Notes under the pieces: generated by a model
What the model was told of the DNA's origin: nothing
The model's input: the letters and a program-made list of their open reading frames with translations, nothing else
Database searches by the model: none
In this document: piece after piece, positions 30,634 through 38,655 of the stretch
Layout: each line of letters begins with the position of its first letter
How positions within the stretch are numbered: the stretch's first letter is position 1
Translations under genes and position numbers: made by a program
Assembly: GCF_029714205.1 (NCBI RefSeq)
Contig: NZ_CP121648.1
Span: forward strand, 5,892,501 to 5,956,500
Direction: 5' to 3'
Length of the DNA: 64,000 nt
Source of the DNA: Methylobacterium sp. CB376
GTDB taxonomy: Bacteria > Pseudomonadota > Alphaproteobacteria > Rhizobiales > Beijerinckiaceae

Positions 30634-31533
30634 ATGACGCTCCCGGTGCCCCTCTCCGCCGTCCGGTCCTTCGAGGCCGCCGCGCGGCGCCGCTCCTTCA
30701 AGGCCGCGGCGGCTGAACTGAACCTGACGGCGAGCGCGGTCAGCCACGCGATCCGCAAGATGGAGGAGGCGCTCGGCGTCGCGCTGTTCGAGCGGGCGGG
30801 GCAGGGGGTCTCGCTGACGCCGGCGGGCGAGGCCCTGCTGGAGCATGTCGGCCGCGCCTTCGAGGAACTGCACCGGGGCCTCGACCTCGTGGCGACGAGG
30901 GGGCCGCAGCTCCTGCGCCTGCACTGCGCCCCGAGCTTCGCCGCGCAGTGGCTGACGCCGCGCCTCGCCCGCTTCCTCGCCGACCATCCGGGCTTCGAGG
31001 TGCGCCTCGCCGCGGGCATGGACTACGCCCGCTTCACCACCGACGAGTTCGACGCCGACATCGTCTACGGCCCCCCGCGCGGGGAGGGGCTGGTGGTCGT
31101 CCCCCTCTGCACCGAGACGGTGATGCCCCTCTGCGACCCCGTCCGGGCGGCCCGCATCCGCGAGCCCGCCGACCTCCTCGGCGAGGTGCTGATCCAAAGC
31201 GACAACAAGCTCGTGCGCTGGCCGTTCTGGTTCGCCCGCAACGACCTGCCGGCGCCGCGGCCCCTCGGCGTGCGCTTCGACCGCAGCTTCCTGGCCATCG
31301 CGGCGGCGGCGGACGGGCTCGGCGTCGCCCTCGAATCGACCCTGCTCGCCGAGCGCGAGCTCGCGAGCGGGCGGCTCGTCGCCCCGCTCCGGGACCGCGC
31401 CCGGGACGTCACCTATGTGGGCCACCACCTCGTCTTCCCGGCCGCCACCCGGCGGCGCGCGCCGCTGCGCACCTTCGCGCGCTGGCTCGCGGCCGAGCTC
31501 GGCATCGATCGGGGATTCACCGAACTCGGCTGA
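30634..31533 (+). CDS. LysR-family transcriptional regulator (GcvA-like)
   Basis: The 299-residue regulator has an N-terminal winged helix (residues 5-65: [40 protein letters not shown]) and a periplasmic-binding-like effector domain (90-290). The HTH resembles GcvA, which regulates glycine cleavage, but many LysR proteins share this feature. It is divergent from bioB across about 200 bases. The start at 30634 fits the family N-terminus [14 protein letters not shown]. Target and ligand are unknown. Confidence 0.88.
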   Translation: MTLPVPLSAVRSFEAAARRRSFKAAAAELNLTASAVSHAIRKMEEALGVALFERAGQGVSLTPAGEALLEHVGRAFEELHRGLDLVATRGPQLLRLHCAPSFAAQWLTPRLARFLADHPGFEVRLAAGMDYARFTTDEFDADIVYGPPRGEGLVVVPLCTETVMPLCDPVRAARIREPADLLGEVLIQSDNKLVRWPFWFARNDLPAPRPLGVRFDRSFLAIAAAADGLGVALESTLLAERELASGRLVAPLRDRARDVTYVGHHLVFPAATRRRAPLRTFARWLAAELGIDRGFTELG

Positions 31534-31956
31534 GCCGCGCCCGCCCCGCATCCGACGCTGGTGTCGTCACCGCTGCCAGCTGCGCATCCGTCAGGCACCT
31601 GTCATCGGCAAATCGTTTCCGTCCCTCATCCAAATGGATGACGCTCCCGTATTTCATTCGAGGGCGGACACGAGGCAACCGCTGCCAATATGGCGCTGCG
31701 GCGACTGGACGCTTTACTTCGTTCGATTTCGGTGCCATCCCAATGAGCATTCCCACGGCCGGACCGCACCGTTGCGCGAGGCCGGGGACCGGGCGGGTGA
31801 GACGGTCGCCGAGCGCGACCGGAGCGCGGCGGGGACCGCGCCCGCTCACCCGCCGCCGATCCGCAGCCGCGACCACCACCGGTCCGCCCCGTCCCGCGGG
31901 GCCGGCCCCCTCCGGGCGGGATCGTGGCGGCGGACCTGATCGAGGGAGGACGCGCG
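31534..31956. other. Non-coding or eroded stretch with a lower-GC core
   Basis: About 420 bases. The core 31570-31760 is visibly lower in GC than the flanks. A minus-strand frame ending at 31517 (containing RMKYGSVIHLDEGRKRFADD) is the longest, but I recognise no family and it lacks a good ribosome site. It could be a decayed insertion. Nothing else can be supported. Confidence 0.35.
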
Positions 31957-32445
31957 GTGCAGACGCCCATCTTCCACCGTCATCGCGACGGCTCGTCCCA
32001 CATCTCCCACTGCTACCCGGAGCGCGGCCCGGTGCCGGTTCGGCTCGCCTGGCAGCCGCCCTGCCCGGTCACCCCGGAGGAGCGCCGCGGGCGAACCGTC
32101 CTGAGCGTGTCCGGGTCGGCCCTCGCGCTCGCCACCGCCGCCTTCTGGGCCACGATGCTGCTCGCTCCGCCGGTCTCCGAGGCCACCGCCGGGCTCCGGT
32201 TCCCGGAGCCCTGCGCGGCGATGGAGCACCACGTGCGGCCCTGGTTCGAGCGCGAGATCGCCCGCCGCGCCCGCGTCGCCGCGGCACCGGGCCAGTCGGA
32301 CTTCAACGCCCTGCTGCTCGACTATCGGGCCGCGCAGGCGCAGTGCCGGGCGGGGCGGGGCCGGGCGGCGGATCAGGCCATCGCCTCCCTCGACCGGCGC
32401 ATCGTGGCGCTGTCCGACGCGGCGGTCCTGCCGGAGGACGAGTGA
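31957..32445 (+). CDS. Hypothetical membrane-associated protein
   Basis: GTG at 31957 (VQTPIFHRHRDGSSHISHCY) is chosen because GGGAGGA stands about 7 bases before it. The product is 162 residues with one hydrophobic segment around residues 65-90 (SALALATAAFWATMLLAPP) and a C-terminal domain with two Cys (EPCAAMEHHVRPWFER, AAQAQCRAGRG). The layout suggests a single-span protein with a periplasmic helical domain. No family recognised. The 270 bases after it show nothing before the repeat at 32718. Confidence 0.6.
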   Translation: MQTPIFHRHRDGSSHISHCYPERGPVPVRLAWQPPCPVTPEERRGRTVLSVSGSALALATAAFWATMLLAPPVSEATAGLRFPEPCAAMEHHVRPWFEREIARRARVAAAPGQSDFNALLLDYRAAQAQCRAGRGRAADQAIASLDRRIVALSDAAVLPEDE

Positions 32446-32717
32446 TCCGACGCCCGGCCGGCCGGGGGGCGGGCGCTCCGGGAGGGGGCGCGGAGGCCGA
32501 GAACGATGCATCCGTCCCCCTCATGCAGGGCGCGCCGCGCAGCGGTCCGGCAACGGCGCCGGATTCCGTCCGTGAACGCGATCGCGCACCGCCTTCGGAA
32601 CTCTGATCACCAGGGGGGATGTGGCTGCCACGCCTGTCCCGCCCCACGCTCTCGCCTTCGGGACAGAGCCGAGCCGGACGGGGGCGCCGGGCGTCGAGCG
32701 ATCGTCGCCCTCTCATC

Positions 32718-32879
32718 CCACATCCGCTTGATCCCTTCGGGATGGCGGATGTGGGCTTCGCTCAGGCGCCGCGCGGGCTGGTGATCCGCTTGATCCCTTC
32801 GGGATGGCGGATGTGGGCCTCGCTCAAGCGCCGCGCGCGTGATCCGGGATCCGCCTGGATCGACCGGATCCCGGATCAG
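32718..32879 (-). repeat. Two-hairpin palindromic repeat, copy 3, with a tandem second hairpin
   Basis: Read on the minus strand it starts at the TGA stop of the LuxR gene. Hairpin A has perfect 14-base arms (32865-32878 and 32840-32853). It is followed by two copies of hairpin B: one at 32781-32816 with a decayed distal arm, and one at 32718-32754 with perfect arms CCACATCCGC and GCGGATGTGG. The GAGCGA spacer is also repeated. Copy 3 is thus the same element as at 22463 and 25281, with the B unit duplicated. Confidence 0.85.
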
Positions 32880-33451
32880 GGCAGGATCGACAGGCGCAGG
32901 GCCAGCGCGACCAGCTCGGCCTGCCGGCTGGTATTCGTCTTGCTGAAGACGGCGGCGAGCTGGGTGCGCACCGTGTGGACGCTCAGGCCGTGCTGCTCGG
33001 CGATCTCGGCCAGCGTGTCGCCGCGCGTGAGCTTCACCGCGAGGCGCGCCTCGGCGGGCGTGAGTCCGAAGATCCGCTCCAGGGCCGCCGTGCTCGGGCG
33101 GGTGCTGTCGTCGAGGTCCACCAGGATCAGCACCGAGTGCGGCCCATCCTCCCCGAGCACCGGAACGGGCGTCGCGTGCATGATCAGCGGACGCTGGCCT
33201 GGGCGATCAATCAGCACCCAGCTCTCACTTTCAAGTTGCACCCGTGTCTTGCCGCGCGACAGCAGCTGCTTTATGGCGTCGCGCCCGCTGATATCGCAGT
33301 CGAAATGCAGTCCGATGACGCTGCGCGTCTCCTGATCCAATATCTTCCGGGCGACCTCATTGACGGCCAGAACCTTACCGCTCGTCGAAATGACGACGCC
33401 ACCGCAGCATATACGGTCAAGCGCCTTCAGAAGAGGCGTCCCGACTAGCAC
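32876..33451 (-). CDS. Short PAS-like LuxR-family regulator
   Basis: The 191-residue protein starts at GTG 33451 after GGGGGA. The N-terminal part (residues 5-110) looks like a PAS fold (LLKALDRICCGGVVISTSGK, VLAVNEVARKILD), followed by a LuxR helix-turn-helix (residues 125-185: FGLTPAEARLAVKLTRGDTL, HGLSVHTVRTQLAAVFSKTN). Codon use in the N-terminal half is less GC-rich than neighbouring genes, which suggests recent transfer. Its stop codon belongs to the repeat at 32718-32879. Ligand and targets unknown. Confidence 0.82.
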   Translation of the reverse strand: MLVGTPLLKALDRICCGGVVISTSGKVLAVNEVARKILDQETRSVIGLHFDCDISGRDAIKQLLSRGKTRVQLESESWVLIDRPGQRPLIMHATPVPVLGEDGPHSVLILVDLDDSTRPSTAALERIFGLTPAEARLAVKLTRGDTLAEIAEQHGLSVHTVRTQLAAVFSKTNTSRQAELVALALRLSILP

Positions 33452-33559
33452 TTGAGTCCCCCAAGTCTCATCAGGACAACAGCTAGTCGCTTGGCTTGAA
33501 AAGTCGACTGACCGCCTGTGCGATTTCGCACCGCCCAGGGCGGGGGTCCGGGCTTCCGC

Positions 33560-33817
33560 TCAATTGGCAGTTCTGATTGCACCGCCGTCGAGGCAGGATT
33601 GGACCCAGTCCCTGGCCGCCTCGAGCGTGTCGAACAGAAGACCTTCCCGGTCGCAAGGTCCGAGACCCATCTGCAGGTACCACCGCATTCCTGCCGGAAC
33701 CAGCAGGGCGACCAGGGCACGATCGGCCCAGACCAGCTGCGAGTCTTCCGTCGTGCCGCAGGACGCGCTCTTGATTGCTTCAAATATGATGGTGCTGGGC
33801 ATGGCCGCATCCGTCAT
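33560..33817 (-). CDS. Orphan 85-residue hypothetical protein
   Basis: The ORF runs from ATG 33817 (MTDAAMPSTIIFEAIKSA) and contains VWADRALVALLVPAGMRWYL and FDTLEAARDWVQSCLDGG. The composition looks protein-like and the region is less GC-rich than its surroundings, but no clear ribosome site precedes it and I recognise no family. The surrounding lower-GC patch (33445-33960) may be an imported remnant. Confidence 0.45.
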   Translation of the reverse strand: MTDAAMPSTIIFEAIKSASCGTTEDSQLVWADRALVALLVPAGMRWYLQMGLGPCDREGLLFDTLEAARDWVQSCLDGGAIRTAN

Positions 33818-33975
33818 GCTGCTGCATCATGGCAAGCCCCAGCCAAAGAACGTTGGAATTCACTCCGATACAGAAAGTTAGTTCGGGTTACGAAACGCTA
33901 CCATACGCCAAATAGGTTAGGCTCGCGGCCACCGTGGCGTCGGTGCGGCCCCGCGGGCCGGCGCCGCCCGCCGAC

Positions 33976-35110
33976 TCAGAACAGCCGGTACTGCCCGCCC
34001 TCGGGCGCGGGCACGGCGAAGAGGTCCGTGCGCAGGGGCGCGCGGCCCTCGCCGTAGCCGAGGCGGCGGGCCGCCCGGCGCACCCGCTCGGCCAGCAGCT
34101 CCGCGTAGGGACCGGTGCCGGTGAAGCGCCGGCCGAAGGTCGCGTCGTAGGCCCGCCCGCCCCGCGCCTCGCCGAGGAGCGCGAAGCTCCGCGCCGCCCG
34201 TCCCGGGTAATGCGCGGCGAACCAGTCGCGGACGAGGTCGGCGAGTTCGTGCGGCAGCCGCAGGAGCACGCCGGCGCATTCCGTGGCCCCGGCCTCGCGG
34301 GCGCGGGCGAGCACCGCCTCGATCTCGTGGTCGTTGAGGGCCGGGATCAGGGGCGCCATCAGCACCGCCACCGGGATGCCGGCCGCCGCGAGCGCCCGGA
34401 TCGCGGCGAGCCGCTTCCCGGGGCGGGGCGCGCGGGGCTCCATGCGCCGCGCGAGATCGCCGTCGAGCGTCGTCACCGAGACGGCGACCCGGACGAGGCC
34501 CCTCGCCGCCATCGCCCGCAGCAGGTCGAGGTCGCGCAGCACGAGGTCGGATTTGGTGACGATCCCGACCGGGTGGTTGAACCGGTCGAGCACCTCCAGC
34601 ACCGCCCGGGTGATGCGGTGGCGCCGCTCGATCGGCTGGTAGGGATCCGTGGCGGTGCCGAGGGCGATCACGCGCGGGCGGTAGCCCTTGGCCGAGAGCT
34701 CCCGCGCGAGCAGGTCGGCCGCGTTCGGCTTGGCGAAGAGCTTCGTCTCGAAGTCGAGCCCCGGCGAGAGCCCCGCATAGGCGTGGTTCGGCCGGGCGAA
34801 GCAGTAGACGCAGCCGTGCTCGCAGCCCCGGTAGGGGTTGATCGAGCGGTCGAACCCGATGTCGGGCGAATCGTTGCGGGTGATGATCGTGCGCGCCCGC
34901 TCGAGCATCACCTCGGTGCGCAGGGGCGGCAGGTCCTCGTCGGGCTCCCAGCCATCCGCGAAGGCCTCGCGGCGCGCCGGCTCGAAGCGGCCGGTCGGGT
35001 TGGCGGTGGCCCCCGGCCGCGGCGGCGCGCGGCCGCCGGGGTCGACGCGGCGAGGCGCAGCTCCTCCCGCGCGCGCGGGTCGCCCCGATCACCCCCTCCG
35101 TCCCGGCCAC
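33976..35110 (-). CDS. PA0069-family radical SAM protein (SplB-like), with one or two frame breaks in the N-terminal part
   Basis: The intact part from 34911 encodes RTIITRNDSPDIGFDRSINP, then the radical SAM cysteines in CEHGCVYCFARPNHAY. The family is COG1533, DNA repair photolyase-like, of unproven reaction. Upstream, the expected N-terminus continues in other frames: ANPTGRFEPARREAFADGWE in the same frame, then RRRGRG and GGDRGDPRAREEL in another. One extra base at 35010-35014 gives the family motif GRGATANPTGRFE; another at 35092-35096 joins a GTG start at 35110 that has a strong GGGGAGAGGG ribosome site. A LexA-type box lies 37 bases before that start. Confidence 0.78.
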
Positions 35111-35146
35111 GGCCCTCTCCCCGCCCGTTTCCGACCGCTCCCTCTA

Positions 35147-35161
35147 GAACAAACAGCGAAC
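35147..35161 (-). promoter_or_regulatory. Putative LexA (SOS) box
   Basis: On the minus strand the bases read GTTCGCTGTTTGTTC, a perfect match to the alphaproteobacterial LexA site GTTC-N7-GTTC. It lies 37 bases before the radical SAM gene start at 35110 and 61 bases before the plus-strand gene at 35222. Repression of a repair-type gene by LexA would fit. The site could affect either gene; distance favours the radical SAM gene. Confidence 0.65.
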
Positions 35162-35221
35162 ACGCGCAAATGCCGCGCATCGAGGCAGGACGCCGGACGT
35201 CGCGTAGGTTAAGGGCGCGCC

Positions 35222-35740
35222 ATGATCACGGCCGTCATCCACGTCGTCGAATCGGGGCGGCCCGGCGCCATCGAGGCGCTGGCCGACACCCTGTCGGCGC
35301 TGGTGGAGGGGGTGGCGGCCGGCGTGGTCGGCGACGCGGTGATCGTGGCGGCCGACGCGGCGGACCACGACCTCGCCCTGGTGGCCGACCGCACCGGCGC
35401 CACCCTGGTGGCGCGGGGCGCCGACCCCTGGGCCGCGGCGGCCGCGGTGGCGCGCCGGACCTGGCTGCTCTGCCTGGAGGCGGGCGACCTGCCGGCGGAG
35501 GGCTGGATCCGCACCCTCGACCGCTTCACCGGGACGGCGGCGCCCGACCTCCTGGTCGGGCGGATGCGGCGCGCCCACGCGCCGCTACCCCAGCGCCTCG
35601 CCGCCCGGATCGAGGCGCTGGCGGGCACCCGGCGGGTGCGGGCCGGGGACGTGGTGCGGCGCGGCGCGCTCGCGGCCGGGCTGCCCTTCGCGGGCCGCAG
35701 GCCGGTGCGGCGCCTCGGCGGCGCGCTGGTGCGCGACTAG
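35222..35740 (+). CDS. Glycosyltransferase-A-like conserved protein
   Basis: The 172-residue protein begins MITAVIHVVESGRPGAIEAL and has the layout of a short glycosyltransferase family 2-like domain: a beta-strand start, LADTLSALVEGVAAGVVGDA, an acidic AADAADHD, and WLLCLEAGDLPAEGWI. It is shorter than functional family 2 enzymes and lacks an obvious catalytic DXD, so activity is uncertain. Related short proteins recur near moaB and UDG in Rhizobiales, as here. Confidence 0.65.
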   Translation: MITAVIHVVESGRPGAIEALADTLSALVEGVAAGVVGDAVIVAADAADHDLALVADRTGATLVARGADPWAAAAAVARRTWLLCLEAGDLPAEGWIRTLDRFTGTAAPDLLVGRMRRAHAPLPQRLAARIEALAGTRRVRAGDVVRRGALAAGLPFAGRRPVRRLGGALVRD

Positions 35741-35841
35741 AGCATTTTCCGACGAAGTGGATGCCGGTTCGTCGCAGAAAATGCGGCAAGATCAAAGATC
35801 GAGAGCAGCACCTGATTGCAACGTGATCGGGTGCTGCTCTC
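35741..35841. repeat. Dispersed GCATTTTC palindrome followed by a second perfect hairpin
   Basis: GCATTTTC at 35742-35749 pairs with GAAAATGC at 35777-35784, with GACGAA/TTCGTC inside. A second hairpin has perfect 12-base arms, GAGAGCAGCACC at 35801-35812 and GGTGCTGCTCTC at 35830-35841. No T tract follows. The left part resembles intergenic palindromes common in Hyphomicrobiales; a partial copy is at 9553-9640. It lies just after the stop of the glycosyltransferase-like gene and before moaB (opposite strand), so it may end transcription from both sides. Confidence 0.65.
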
Positions 35842-35930
35842 GGGGAGGATCGGCTCGCGCCGCCGCCGGGTCCTGCTCCGGGTTCCTGATCGCGACGCGA
35901 GGCTCCGGCGCCGGGGCGGAGCGCCGCGGG

Positions 35931-36476
35931 TCAGCCGGCGCCGCGCCGCAGGTGCTCGTCCAGGCGCGGCATGATCTCGACGAAGTTGCAGGGACGGTGG
36001 CGGTAGTCGAGCTGGGCGGCCAGGATGCCGTCCCAGGCGTCCCGGCAGGCCCCGGGCGAGCCCGGCAGCACGAAGATGTAGGTGGCGCCCGCCACCCCCG
36101 CGGTCGCCCGCGACTGCAGGGTCGAGGTGCCGATCTTGTCGTAGGAGATGCGGTGGAAGATCGCCGAGAAGCCGTCCATGCGCTTCTCGAACAGGGGCTC
36201 CAGGGCCTCGGGCGTCACGTCCCGGCCGGTGAAGCCGGTGCCGCCGGTGGTGATGACCGCGTCCACGGCGGGATCGGCGATCCAGGCCCGCACCTGCGCC
36301 CGGATGGCCTCGACCTCGTCCGGCACGATCGCGCGGGCCGCGAGGCCGTGGCCGGCCTCGGTCAGGCGGCCGACCAGGGTGTCGCCCGAGCGGTCCTCGG
36401 CGAGGCTGCGGCTGTCCGAGACGGTGAGGACGGCGATCCGCAGCGGGATGAAGGGACGGCCGGTGTCGAGGGCCAT
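35931..36476 (-). CDS. moaB: Molybdenum cofactor biosynthesis protein MoaB
   Basis: The 181-residue protein of the MoaB/MogA family has LRIAVLTVSDSRSLAEDRSG near the start, VDAVITTGGTGFTGRDVTPE and IFVLPGSPGACRDAW. Family members adenylylate molybdopterin or bind it; MoaB homologues vary. It is on the same strand as the zinc peptidase and UDG genes. With moaC and moeA elsewhere in the window it supports cofactor synthesis for enzymes like the cox-type hydroxylase at the right end. Confidence 0.92.
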   Translation of the reverse strand: MALDTGRPFIPLRIAVLTVSDSRSLAEDRSGDTLVGRLTEAGHGLAARAIVPDEVEAIRAQVRAWIADPAVDAVITTGGTGFTGRDVTPEALEPLFEKRMDGFSAIFHRISYDKIGTSTLQSRATAGVAGATYIFVLPGSPGACRDAWDGILAAQLDYRHRPCNFVEIMPRLDEHLRRGAG

Positions 36477-36560
36477 GGCGGTGATCCTTGGGGATGATCC
36501 GTGTCGCCGACGCGCGCCGGGTCCGGGCGAGGCTCCCGCGCCCTCCCGGCGACCGCGTCC

Positions 36561-37453
36561 TCAGAGCTGCGCCGCGCGGAACGTGTCGCAGGATTGCGTC
36601 TGGCCGCTGCGGAAGCCGGTCTGGAACCAGCGCATGCGCTGGGCCGAGGAGCCGTGCGTGAAGGAATCCGGCACCACGTAGCCCTGGCTCTGCTTCTGCA
36701 GGCGGTCGTCGCCGATGGCGTTGGCGGCCGCCATCGCCTCCTCGATGTCGCCCTCCTGCAGGGCGTTGAAGCGCTCGTCCGAGTTCTTGGCCCAGACGCC
36801 CGCGAGGCAATCGGCCATCAGCTCGACCCGCACCGAGAGCTGGTTGGCGCTCCGCTCGTCGAGCTGCTGCTGGCGCTTCTGCACCTTCGGCAGGATGCCG
36901 AGCACGTCCTGCACGTGGTGGCCGACTTCGTGCGCGATCACGTAGGCGTAGGCGAAGTCGCCCTTGACCCGGAACTTCGTCTCCATCTCCTTGAAGAAGG
37001 TGGTGTCGAGATAGACCTTCTTGTCGAGGGGACAGTAGAACGGCCCCATGGCGGCCCGGGCCTGGCCGCAGCCGCTGCGCGTGCCGCCCTGGTAGAGCAC
37101 CATCGTGGTCGGCGTGTAGGGGCGCCCGGTCTGGTTCGGCAGCACCTCCTTCCAGACATCCTCGGTGTTGCCGAGGATGTTGGCGGCGAAGCGGCCGGTC
37201 TGGTCGGTGGGCGCGCCGGTGCGGCGCTGCGCGTCCGAGCGCTGCTCCTGCGGCGCGCGCGGCCGGTTCATCATCTCGGCCCCGCCGATCAGGATCGACG
37301 GGTTGATGCCCGTGACCCAGCCGATGATGCACAGGATCACGATGGTGCCGATGCCGAGGCCGCCCGCCCCGCCGCCGGGGAAGCCGAAGCCGCCCCTCCC
37401 TCGCCGCGGCGGTCCTCGACGTTCTCGGAGGTCCGAAAATCTTCCCAGCGCAT
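36561..37453 (-). CDS. Neutral zinc metallopeptidase (YpfJ family), frame break near 37393-37396
   Basis: The main frame encodes a membrane helix (GIGTIVILCIIGWVTGI), the zinc motif AYVIAHEVGHHVQDVLG and VELMADCLAGVWA, characteristic of the YpfJ family. In the sequence as given the frame would begin MTDHALGRFSDL. In the other frame, ATG 37453 encodes MRWEDFRTSENVEDRRG, the well-known family N-terminus (E. coli YpfJ begins MRWQGRRESDNVEDRR). One extra C (plus strand) in the run 37393-37396 joins the two as GGGGFGFPGGG. Repaired length is about 298 codons. Function of the peptidase is not established. Confidence 0.85.
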
Positions 37454-37541
37454 GATCCGTCACCCGTCGGTTCCGGCAGGACGGCTACGCGGGCCGGCCC
37501 CCGGGCTCAAGAGTAATCGACGCCGCCCAACACGGTTCCGC

Positions 37542-38444
37542 TTAGGCCCGGGCGTCGAGCGCGGCGCGCAGGACCCGGAAGTCGCGCCAGGCGAGGCGCT
37601 TCTGCAGGGGCTGGCGCAGCAGGTAGGCCGGGTGCAGCGTCGCGAGCAGCCGGATCTCGCGCCGCTCCGTGCGGTAGGGGAACCAGCGCCCGCGGGACTT
37701 GAGGATCCCGTCCTTGGTGGCGGCGAGCGTCTGGGTCGCCACGCCGCCCAGGCAGACCAGGATGTCCGGGTCGGCCAGGGCGATCTGCCGCTCGATGAAG
37801 GGCTTGCAGGTGGCGATCTCCTGCGGGGTCGGGTTGCGGTTGCCCGGCGGGCGCCAGGGCACGACGTTGCCCACATAGGCGTTCGTGCGGTCGAGCCCGA
37901 TCGCCGCCATCATCCGGTCGAGGAGCTGGCCCGAGCGCCCCATGAAGGGCTTGCCGACCCGGTCCTCGTCGGCCCCGGGCGCCTCGCCGACGAACATCAC
38001 CCGCGCGGTGGGCTCCCCGTCCGCGAAGACGAGGTTCTTGGCCGTGAAGCGCAGCGGGCAGCTCTCGAAGCGGGCGAGCAGCTGCTCCAGCTCCTCCAGG
38101 GTGGCGGCCGTGCGGGCGAGCTCCCGGGCGTCCCCGGCCGCCTCCCCGGGCTCGGCCGCGGCCGAGCGGCCGAAGGTGCTGGCCCGGGCGGGCGGGCGCG
38201 GCGCGGCGGCCGGCGCCGGGACGGGCTCGGCCGCCGGGCGAGGCTCGGGGGTCGGACGAGACTCGGGGGTCGGACGAGGCTCGGGGGCCGGACGAGACTC
38301 GGGCGCCGGGCGAGACTCGGAGGCCGGCCGGCCGCGGGAGGCGCTCTCCGCGAAGCGGTCGTGCGGCGCCTCGTCCAGCGCCGCGTCGACGCCCGCCGCG
38401 ACGTGGAAATCCAGGTAGGCGAGGAGGTCGCGGTCGTCCGTCAT
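37542..38444 (-). CDS. Uracil-DNA glycosylase, family 4 type
   Basis: The 300-residue protein has a long variable N-terminus with a tandem SRPAPE/PRPTPE linker, then the glycosylase domain (about 100-300): MFVGEAPGADEDRVGKPFMG, NVVPWRPPGNRNPTPQE and the late LLATLHPAYLLR. It removes uracil from DNA. Cysteines occur in FESCPL, ATCKPF and LVCLGG; I did not assign iron-sulfur ligands. The start at 38444 (MTDDRDLLAYLDFHVAAG) fits family knowledge; a longer frame runs into the ETF-QO gene on the other strand. Confidence 0.88.
   Translation of the reverse strand: MTDDRDLLAYLDFHVAAGVDAALDEAPHDRFAESASRGRPASESRPAPESRPAPEPRPTPESRPTPEPRPAAEPVPAPAAAPRPPARASTFGRSAAAEPGEAAGDARELARTAATLEELEQLLARFESCPLRFTAKNLVFADGEPTARVMFVGEAPGADEDRVGKPFMGRSGQLLDRMMAAIGLDRTNAYVGNVVPWRPPGNRNPTPQEIATCKPFIERQIALADPDILVCLGGVATQTLAATKDGILKSRGRWFPYRTERREIRLLATLHPAYLLRQPLQKRLAWRDFRVLRAALDARA
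38221..38328. repeat. 18-base tandem repeat within the UDG gene
   Basis: Six units of 18 bases (forms such as CGAGACTCGGGGGTCGGA) encode the Pro/Ser/Arg linker of the glycosylase (about six residues per unit). The linker length is likely to vary between strains by unit loss or gain. The flanking enzyme domain is unaffected. Confidence 0.75.
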
Positions 38445-38581
38445 GGGAGAGATGTGGCGAGCCGCCCGCCTGTGGACAACGGTCTTCGCGACGCGGCCGC
38501 CTGCGGCACGGCGCGCGCCACGTCCTTGGTCGGCTTGCGCCGGAGGGCGCGGCGTCGCACGGTCCGGCCAGTGCGGACCGC

Positions 38582-38610
38582 TTGAGCCCGACCTATCTGG
38601 TTTATATGTG
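38582..38610 (+). promoter_or_regulatory. Possible sigma70-type promoter of the ETF-QO gene
   Basis: TTGAGC at 38582-38587 and TATGTG at 38605-38610 are separated by 17 bases, with an AT-rich stretch around the -10. It lies 46 bases before the start at 38656. Matches are partial, so this is tentative. Confidence 0.3.
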
Positions 38611-38655
38611 AACCATCTCGCTCCCGCGGGATGAGGGGCGCGAAGGAGGACGGGG

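Noticed and set aside
31517..31879. Minus-strand ORF of 120 codons as a gene or transposase fragment
   Set aside because: No ribosome site, no recognisable family, and its beginning overlaps GC-rich shadow sequence.
38221..38328. 18-base repeat as a regulatory array
   Set aside because: It is in frame inside the UDG gene and codes for a Pro/Ser/Arg linker.
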